From contig CAZXOP010000128.1 of assembly GCA_964642235.1 (NCBI GenBank), forward strand, positions 1 to 5,108: a DNA stretch of 5,108 nucleotides. Direction: 5' to 3'. This document shows, in pieces, positions 1 through 5,108 of this stretch. Origin of the DNA: CAYSND01 sp964642235. GTDB lineage: Bacteria > Bacteroidota > Bacteroidia > Bacteroidales > UBA932. Made by a program: the position numbers and the translations under genes. How positions within the stretch are numbered: position 1 is the first letter of the stretch; the number at the start of each line of letters is the position of its first letter. Under the pieces are notes generated by a model. It saw only the letters and a list, made by a program, of their open reading frames with translations. It made no database searches and was not told the origin of the DNA.

Positions 1-169
1 GTAAAGCCTCTTGTTTTGCCTCTTGTAGAGCCCTCTTTTCAGCTTGCTCTAATGTAATATGACGAGAAATTTCACACCTCCCCTCCACATTTCTCACCTC
101 TTTTGTTTTCTGTGCTAAAGCAGGAGTTGCTATAATTAGTAGCGAATAGATTATTAATTTTAGTCTCAT
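1..169 (-). CDS. Exported protein of unknown function, N-terminal 56 residues (3' end outside window)
   Basis: An open frame starts at ATG 169-167 and runs without a stop to the left edge. Residues 1-19 form a convincing Sec signal peptide: basic MRLK, a hydrophobic core (LIIYSLLIIA), and a cleavage site after TPALA with Gln20 at +1, common in exported Bacteroidota proteins. There is no lipobox cysteine, so the product should be periplasmic or, if the missing part allows, outer-membrane. Residues 21-38 are polar with a single Cys32. From about residue 39 the sequence (TLEQAEKRALQEAKQEAL) is a charged, alanine-rich amphipathic helix. An 'EEAKRxALExAKxEAL'-like helix shortly after the signal peptide recalls a group of uncharacterised Bacteroidota exported proteins; that is from memory and not a firm assignment. 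The start is supported by the signal peptide and by a promoter about 38 bases upstream. The terminator after the SusD gene separates it from the SusC/SusD unit, so a functional link is not implied. Confidence 0.85.
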   Translation of the reverse strand, partial: MRLKLIIYSLLIIATPALAQKTKEVRNVEGRCEISRHITLEQAEKRALQEAKQEAL

Positions 170-206
170 AAAATATGTGATAAATAGTTCAAAGTCATTT
201 ATTCTA

Positions 207-239
207 CAAAGTTAAAAAAATATTATTACAACAATCAAA
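207..239 (-). promoter_or_regulatory. Bacteroides-type housekeeping promoter for the exported-protein gene
   Basis: On the minus strand, TTTG at 239-236 is followed after 21 bases by TAACTTTG at 214-207. This matches the Bacteroidota primary-sigma consensus (-33 TTTG, 19-21 base spacer, -7 TAnnTTTG) at every defined position. The start of transcription should fall near 200, giving a leader of about 30 bases before the ATG at 169. The upstream box lies in the T-tract of the preceding terminator. The boxes are read directly; promoter activity is inferred. A weaker partial match (TGACTTTG, 197-190) lies downstream and is less likely because it lacks the initial TA and would leave a very short leader. 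Confidence 0.72.
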
Positions 240-268
240 AAAAAGAGGCTGACTTTAGTCAACCTCTT
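237..268 (-). terminator. Rho-independent terminator of the SusC/SusD unit
   Basis: Read on the minus strand, AAGAGGTTGAC (268-258), loop TAAA (257-254) and GTCAGCCTCTT (253-243) form an 11-bp hairpin with a single G-U wobble (262/249). The run of eight T (244-237) directly follows the core stem; its first two pair with the AA at the stem base. It starts 19 bases after the SusD stop codon. On the plus strand the hairpin is followed by CTTAAATT rather than a T-run, so it should act mainly in the minus direction. It marks the SusD gene as the last of its transcript. Confidence 0.93.
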
Positions 269-287
269 CTTAAATTAGAGAACAACA

Positions 288-2240
288 CTAAAACCCAATA
301 GGTTTTCCGCTTGCTGCCACTGGCCAGCCAGGATTCTGATATATTACAGAAGTCTCAGCTGTGTTATCAGTACTTGCTATTGCAAAATGTACATAAGCAA
401 TTGGTGATAAATAGTGTGCTGGAGTCCAACTATAACCATTATAGAACTGGTTATTAGTCTTCTTTATCTGATAAGGACGTAGATACTTACTATTTGCAGC
501 AGGTGAAACGTTTGCTTTAGCTTCAGGGGTTAGAATTAGTGTTGTAGCACCTGATGCATTAACATATTTGGTATGCATCATATCCCAAAGGTTAAACCCT
601 TCTATCTGGTAGTTTGCTACTTGATCCAATGCACGCCAACGTTTAAGGTCGCTCATTCTCATCCCCTCTGCTATAAGTTCGCAACGGCGTTCGCGGCGGA
701 TATTATAAAGGGTAGTGTTAACGAGTGTACCGGCTGAATATTTTGCCCAGTCTCCCTCTTTTGAAAGGTCTGTGGCAGCAATAGTAACAGCGGGATCTTG
801 AGGTAAACCTGCTCTTGCGCGAAGTGCTTTCCAATACTTGGTAGCATCAGCATCGAGAGAACCATTTTTAACATAAGCAGCCTCAATATAGTTAAGGTAT
901 GCTTCAGAAGCTCTAAATATAATACATCCGGTCTCTGTTGGGTTAGCACCTACAAGGTAATCGCTCTTAGCCCCATAGACACCTTTCTTAATATTATATC
1001 CGGTAACAGCTCTACGCTCTGCTAAGTCAAGTAGATCAGGATATGGTGCCACAAGAACATTAGCTTTATCATAAACAAGTGTATCTCCGGGGGTTACAGT
1101 AAAGAGTTGCAGACGATGGTCTCTTGAATCGAGGACATCTTTAATGTCCACATCTCCTTTATAGCCTGAGCCGGCAGCATAGATAGGGAGTCCATTTTCC
1201 ATAACGAAAGACTCTACTAAACTACGGGTGTAACCTGAAGCAGCTCCTCCGTTAAGGTAGTGCATTGTATGGTGTGCAGTAAATTTAGCATCGTACTGTT
1301 TCCATAGAAGAACTTCGCTATACTGAGCTTGATTCAAGTCTCCGAACATTTTAAAGTAAGGATTGTCATGAATTTGGTTCCCTTTTACTTTTCCGCTACT
1401 AGCAACCAATGGGAATTGGTCGGCAACAGCCTTTGCAGAACTCATTGCTTCCCCAAGGAAGAAGGAGATTTCATTATCGATATTGATACTGAAATTATCT
1501 ACTTTACCTTGTCCGGGCCAACCAGGACCACCCGGTACATAAGCAGTACCTTTATGGTATTTAAGCCAAGTCCCTTCGTATAGGGCAACTCTTGATTTAA
1601 AAAGTTGAGCTACCTCTTTACTTATACGGTTCTTGTTATAAACAGGAGAGTTTCTAAGGAGTAAAATAGCAGAGTCAAGGTCTGAAAGAATAAAGCGAGC
1701 TACTTCGTTACGAGGCCTACGTTTAGAGGCATCTGTAAGAAGTTGTTTGTCATCAGGAAGAGTTCTCTTCATAATGGGGAAATCGCCAAACTCTTTTAGC
1801 TTATTAAAATATTCATAAGCACGGAGGAAATAGGCTTCTCCGATGTAGTGTTTAATAAGGGCATCACTTCCGGTTATCTCTTTCTTAGCATAGCGGGCAT
1901 TGACATTCTCGATAAAATAGTTTATTCTTCTGATATTATCAAAATTCCAACCACCGCCTGAAGCACCCACTCTCCACTCTCCGGGAAGCCACATATTGCT
2001 TGCACCGACAGCAGCCTGGTTGTCAGAACCATTATCATCTATGAATGTACCAGCATTCCATCCACTATGTGAAGGGAAACTATATCTGGAAATAGTATAT
2101 GTTTCCAAATCGATTACTGATCTAAAATAGACCCCTGGAGTTGGATTAGAAAGAGGCTCTCTATCAAGGAAATCATTACAAGAAGAGAGTCCTAAACCGA
2201 GAATAGCAAGTATTAATGTTGTTTTAAATATATTTTTCAT
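288..2240 (-). CDS. SusD/RagB-family surface lipoprotein (nutrient-binding lid of a SusCD importer)
   Basis: Complete 650-residue protein. It should bind ligand at the outer face of the outer membrane and act as the hinged lid over its SusC barrel. Residues 1-20 are a lipoprotein signal peptide ending in LSSC; Cys21 is the lipidation site and is followed by NDFLDREP, the usual SusD start. The N-terminal SusD-like domain with TPR helices covers about 22-225; GEAYFLRAYEYF (134-145) and the following FGDFPI (151-156) are its hallmark. The SusD/RagB C-terminal domain follows, with FRASEAYLNYIEAAY (442-456) and the family signature IRRERRCELIAEGMRMSDLKRW (within 514-535). QNPGWP lies near the end (635-640). 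It is longer than the prototype SusD (about 550), partly through a Gly/Pro/Trp-rich stretch at 231-245. The ATG at 2240 is chosen because the signal peptide begins there. It sits 12 bases after the SusC gene and is surely co-transcribed and probably translationally coupled. Substrate unknown: glycan is the usual case, peptide (as in RagB) is possible. Confidence 0.98.
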   Translation of the reverse strand: MKNIFKTTLILAILGLGLSSCNDFLDREPLSNPTPGVYFRSVIDLETYTISRYSFPSHSGWNAGTFIDDNGSDNQAAVGASNMWLPGEWRVGASGGGWNFDNIRRINYFIENVNARYAKKEITGSDALIKHYIGEAYFLRAYEYFNKLKEFGDFPIMKRTLPDDKQLLTDASKRRPRNEVARFILSDLDSAILLLRNSPVYNKNRISKEVAQLFKSRVALYEGTWLKYHKGTAYVPGGPGWPGQGKVDNFSINIDNEISFFLGEAMSSAKAVADQFPLVASSGKVKGNQIHDNPYFKMFGDLNQAQYSEVLLWKQYDAKFTAHHTMHYLNGGAASGYTRSLVESFVMENGLPIYAAGSGYKGDVDIKDVLDSRDHRLQLFTVTPGDTLVYDKANVLVAPYPDLLDLAERRAVTGYNIKKGVYGAKSDYLVGANPTETGCIIFRASEAYLNYIEAAYVKNGSLDADATKYWKALRARAGLPQDPAVTIAATDLSKEGDWAKYSAGTLVNTTLYNIRRERRCELIAEGMRMSDLKRWRALDQVANYQIEGFNLWDMMHTKYVNASGATTLILTPEAKANVSPAANSKYLRPYQIKKTNNQFYNGYSWTPAHYLSPIAYVHFAIASTDNTAETSVIYQNPGWPVAASGKPIGF

Positions 2241-2252
2241 CTCGATATAGTA
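2241..2252 (-). other. SusC-SusD intergenic junction without Shine-Dalgarno
   Basis: Only 12 bases (TACTATATCGAG on the minus strand) separate the SusC stop TAA from the SusD ATG. The only purine run, GAG, touches the start codon and is too close to pair with 16S rRNA. The AT-rich, SD-less start is normal in Bacteroidota. There is no room for a terminator, and no promoter is visible, so the two genes share one message; ribosomes ending on SusC could reinitiate on SusD. Confidence 0.85.
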
Positions 2253-5108
2253 TTAAAAAGTTAAACTTAAACCGCAAGAGAAGACTCTTGAAAGAGGGTA
2301 AATTTTACCATTACCCCATCCTCCACCTGTAGTTTCAGGGTCGAATATCTTAACCATCTTGGTCATAGTGAATAGATTCTCTCCGGATACATAGAAACGA
2401 ACATTGCTTAAGTATGCGCGCTGTGTGATTCTATTGGGGAGAGTGTATCCTATCTGAAGGTTTTTCAGACGAATATAGGAGGCATCCTGCATCCAACGAG
2501 TCTGAGTTTCGTAGTTTTTCCAACCTCTGTCGAAAATAGGACGAGCAAAATATCCGTTTTCATTAGGACCGAATTTGCTATCTGTATTCGCAGGACGGAA
2601 ATAATCTAAATGCTCTACGAAAGCTGCTGCCTGCCACATATTGTTGCTGGCTCCACTAAAGTATGGTCCGCCTACCATTAGATCGCGTTTACCTGTTCCT
2701 TGTAGGAAGATTCTCACATCAATACCTTTCCAAGCCATATCAAGGTCGATACCGAAGTTATAACGAGGTGTACTGTTACCTATAACTGAAAGGTCGCCAG
2801 GATCATCAAAAGTATATTTTCCTGAGTTAACCTCTTTATCTCCATTAAGGTCTTTATACATAACGTCTCCTGCTGCCCACATTGAGCCCCAATTAGGTTT
2901 GTTATTTACAAGATGCTCTGTCATCTCGGCATCAGTCTTAGCAATACCAACTGTGGTGTAACCCCAAATTTGCCCCATCTCTCTGCCATTATAATAATAG
3001 CTAAGGTCTTTAGTATCATTAGGATATTTGGTTACGAACTGGCGGCTGTCAGTAAGGGTTAATTTAGCACCATAAGAGAATTCGCCGATATTATCACGCC
3101 AGCTTGCTTCTAAGTCGAAACCGCGAGAGATCATATCTGTATTATTCATCCTTGGAACTGCTGTACCAAGTGTTGAAGGGAGCTGAGGAGCGGGTCCCAC
3201 CATATCAAAAGTTTTACGATAGAAGTAGTCAAAAATAAACGACAAGCGGTTATTAAACATACTTACATCAAGACCAACATTATATGAGTTAATTCGCTCC
3301 CAAGTAAGAAGTGAGCTGACTAAACCGGGAGAACTTGCTGTGTTTGTGGGTTTTCCGTTTATTAGCCAATATCCATTAGAAGCACCTACAGGCATAGTTA
3401 CATAGAAAGGGTAAAGTGAACCCACTATGTTTTGGTTCCCTAATGAACCATAGGATGCACGAAGTTTGAACATAGAAACTTTGCTAAGTAGCCCTGAGTT
3501 CTTCCAGAAATTTTCTTGAGCTATATTCCATCCAACTGAAGCAGAGGGGAAGAAGTTCCATCTCTTATCACGTAGGAATCGGCTAGAGCCATCATAACGT
3601 CCTGTTAACTCGATAAGGTATCTTCCCTTGTAACTATAATTTATTCTTGAGAAGAACCCTGCGGTAGCCCAATGGTCATAAGTTCCACGAACTCCGTCAT
3701 TTTCGCCATAAGTACCATCTATAGCTGTGATTAGAGGGGTGTAAACATCATCACGATATGCACTAAACCATCTGCTTTGGGATAATTCAGACTGGAATCC
3801 GACCATCACTTTAAAGTTATGAGCATCGTTGATGGTATTTGAATACTCCGAATAGATAGTAGGAGTAAAGAAATTCCACTTGGATGATGACTCAGAAATT
3901 CTTGACTGACCGGGAGACCAGAAGCTACCGAACTGAAGCGCAGCAGCAAAAGGGTTACCATCTTTATCATAACCGTAAGCAGGTAAAACATGCCAATGGT
4001 TATAGTTGGTTCCTGTCTTATAGTTTAACTCAACGTAAGTGTTCCATCCCTTGATAGGTGTAATGACAAGTTGCAACTGCTGAATGAGTTCATCATTTAC
4101 AGTTTCAGTGCGACCTTGCTCAAGATGTGCGATTTCGTTACCAAACACATAATTTCCATAAGGGTCATACTTAGGTAAGGTAGGCCAGCGGCGTGCAATA
4201 TTATGGTAGAACAGCCCCATGTCATAAGATGAACCTCCATTATTAACTCTTGAGAATTTCGTGAGGTAAGACATTTTTACCACTTTATTAAGCTGGGCAT
4301 TAATATTAGCATTAACACTATAACGATCTAAACGGTCAGGATTATAACGCATAAGACCTTGTTGTCCGAGCCAGTTAACAGAGAAGTAGAAGTTAACTTT
4401 CTCTCCACCACCACGTGCGCTAAGGTTGTGCTCCTGTGATGGAACATAGTCGCGATAAAACTCTTTAAACCAGTTATTGTTAGAGAACCCTTTGGTGTAT
4501 CTTGCCCACTCATTGTTAGCGGCATCCCACTCGGTTTCATCTCTAAGTTCGCCATTTTTGTGCTTAATGATCTTTTGGATAATTGCATCTGTGAAAGGTG
4601 CACCTTGTCCTGCATTTGCTGCAGCTTCATTAAAGTAGTAGGCAAATCTCTCCGAATCAAGCATTGTAGGTTGAAGGAGAGGGGAGTTCCAACGGAAGTT
4701 ATTGTTATAGGTAACTTGGAAATCACCTGCCTTCCCTGATTTGGTTTTAATAAGGATAACACCGAATGCTGCGCGTGAACCATAAATGGAAGAGGCTGCT
4801 GCATCTTTCAATACTGAAATATCGGCGATGTCCTGAGGGTTGATGGTGTTTATGTTACCCTCTATTCCGTCTATTAATACAAGAGGAGCATCACTCGTGT
4901 TACCGATGGTTCCTCTACCACGGATATTAACACCCATGCTGGCTCCAAGCTCACCACCTGAGTTTCCTACGGTGATGTTAACCCCCGGAAGGGCTCCTTG
5001 AAGTGCTTGAGTTACAGAAGTGACAGGACGGCTTTTCAACACCTTTTCGTTAACGGTGGAGACAGCCCCTAACACGTCGTCTTTTCTCTGCTTACCGAAA
5101 GCGACAAT
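2253..5108 (-). CDS. SusC/RagA-family TonB-dependent outer-membrane transporter (5' end outside window)
   Basis: The frame is open from the right edge to TAA at 2255-2253, giving 951 visible residues; the start is not in the window. It forms the TonB/ExbBD-powered barrel that imports the ligand held by the adjacent SusD protein. The first visible residues, IVAFGKQRKDDVLGAVSTV, match the conserved segment that precedes the plug in SusC proteins. The signal peptide and carboxypeptidase-regulatory-like domain (together about 100-130 residues in relatives) are therefore missing only because of the window edge. The plug covers about visible residues 12-125, with NIRGRGTIG (61-69), PLVLIDG (75-81) and the SusC/RagA signature ISVLKDAAASSIYGSRAAFG (97-116). 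The 22-strand-type barrel follows, with RYDGSSRF (504-511), the acidic YKDLNGDKEVN (751-761), YIRLKNLQIGYTLP (878-891), GENLFTMTK (909-917) and a terminal LSLTF ending in Phe, as needed for outer-membrane barrel insertion. No frameshift or internal stop. Any promoter and regulator lie upstream, outside the window. Substrate cannot be read from the sequence. Confidence 0.98.
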   Translation of the reverse strand: MVAFGKQRKDDVLGAVSTVNEKVLKSRPVTSVTQALQGALPGVNITVGNSGGELGASMGVNIRGRGTIGNTSDAPLVLIDGIEGNINTINPQDIADISVLKDAAASSIYGSRAAFGVILIKTKSGKAGDFQVTYNNNFRWNSPLLQPTMLDSERFAYYFNEAAANAGQGAPFTDAIIQKIIKHKNGELRDETEWDAANNEWARYTKGFSNNNWFKEFYRDYVPSQEHNLSARGGGEKVNFYFSVNWLGQQGLMRYNPDRLDRYSVNANINAQLNKVVKMSYLTKFSRVNNGGSSYDMGLFYHNIARRWPTLPKYDPYGNYVFGNEIAHLEQGRTETVNDELIQQLQLVITPIKGWNTYVELNYKTGTNYNHWHVLPAYGYDKDGNPFAAALQFGSFWSPGQSRISESSSKWNFFTPTIYSEYSNTINDAHNFKVMVGFQSELSQSRWFSAYRDDVYTPLITAIDGTYGENDGVRGTYDHWATAGFFSRINYSYKGRYLIELTGRYDGSSRFLRDKRWNFFPSASVGWNIAQENFWKNSGLLSKVSMFKLRASYGSLGNQNIVGSLYPFYVTMPVGASNGYWLINGKPTNTASSPGLVSSLLTWERINSYNVGLDVSMFNNRLSFIFDYFYRKTFDMVGPAPQLPSTLGTAVPRMNNTDMISRGFDLEASWRDNIGEFSYGAKLTLTDSRQFVTKYPNDTKDLSYYYNGREMGQIWGYTTVGIAKTDAEMTEHLVNNKPNWGSMWAAGDVMYKDLNGDKEVNSGKYTFDDPGDLSVIGNSTPRYNFGIDLDMAWKGIDVRIFLQGTGKRDLMVGGPYFSGASNNMWQAAAFVEHLDYFRPANTDSKFGPNENGYFARPIFDRGWKNYETQTRWMQDASYIRLKNLQIGYTLPNRITQRAYLSNVRFYVSGENLFTMTKMVKIFDPETTGGGWGNGKIYPLSRVFSCGLSLTF

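Noticed and set aside
69..100. Near-identical 12-base direct repeat (GAGGTGAGAAAT at 100-89 and GAGGTGTGAAAT at 80-69, minus strand)
   Set aside because: Only two copies, one mismatch, inside coding sequence, and in different reading phases, so it does not give a protein repeat. It is most simply a chance effect of purine-rich codons.
671..949. Open frame of 92 codons on the minus strand in another frame of the SusD gene
   Set aside because: It sits within the conserved C-terminal SusD domain in a different frame, and its composition (runs of Leu) is that of a frame shadow.
1329..1583. Open frame of 84 codons on the plus strand
   Set aside because: It lies wholly antisense inside the SusD gene, has no recognisable domain, and no promoter or signal peptide. 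It is a chance frame opposite a well-supported gene.
2241..2252. Possible separate promoter for the SusD gene
   Set aside because: No TAnnTTTG box was seen in the junction, and the 12-base spacing fits co-transcription with the SusC gene.
4328..4804. Open frame of 158 codons on the minus strand, overlapping the SusC gene
   Set aside because: The correct frame encodes plug and early barrel sequence with family motifs throughout; this alternative frame shows no motif or export signal. The shorter frame at 3806-3991 is rejected for the same reason.
5073..5075. GTG at 5075-5073 as the start of the SusC-like gene
   Set aside because: The frame stays open to the window edge, and the 11 codons before it (IVAFGKQRKDD) match the conserved pre-plug segment of SusC proteins. 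The gene clearly begins outside the window and this GTG is an internal Val codon.
1..5108. RNA genes, CRISPR arrays, insertion sequences, attachment sites or a defence system
   Set aside because: Almost the whole window is accounted for by three co-directional genes and one short intergenic region. I saw no tRNA or rRNA-like sequence, repeat-spacer pattern, transposase motif or terminal inverted repeats.

Overview
The window comes from a member of the Bacteroidota, most likely the order Bacteroidales. The evidence is an adjacent SusC/RagA-type TonB-dependent transporter and SusD/RagB lipoprotein, start codons without Shine-Dalgarno sequences, a promoter matching the Bacteroides consensus (TTTG, then TAnnTTTG), and a low-to-moderate G+C of roughly 40% (judged by eye on sampled lines). 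Genus cannot be fixed from this sequence. All genes lie on the minus strand, so transcription runs from high to low coordinates.

Layout in order of transcription: (1) 5108-2253, a SusC-family outer-membrane transporter whose 5' end lies outside the window; the visible part starts in the conserved segment just before the plug domain and runs to the natural C-terminus. (2) A 12-base junction, then 2240-288, a complete 650-residue SusD-family surface lipoprotein. (3) 268-237, a strong intrinsic terminator that closes the SusC/SusD transcription unit. (4) 239-207, a well-formed Bacteroides-type promoter whose upstream box overlaps the terminator's T-tract. (5) 169-1, the first 56 codons of a separate exported protein of unknown function, cut by the left edge.

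SusC and SusD form one outer-membrane import machine: SusD is a lipid-anchored lid that captures a ligand (usually a glycan, sometimes a peptide) at the cell surface, and SusC is the TonB-powered barrel through which it passes. No degradative enzyme, regulator or substrate-specific protein is in the window, so the substrate cannot be named. The terminator shows that no enzyme gene follows susD in this transcript, so any partner genes would be upstream of susC or elsewhere.

No novel multi-gene system is evident. The less ordinary parts are the compact terminator/promoter junction, the uncharacterised exported protein after it, and a Gly/Pro/Trp-rich insertion in the SusD protein.
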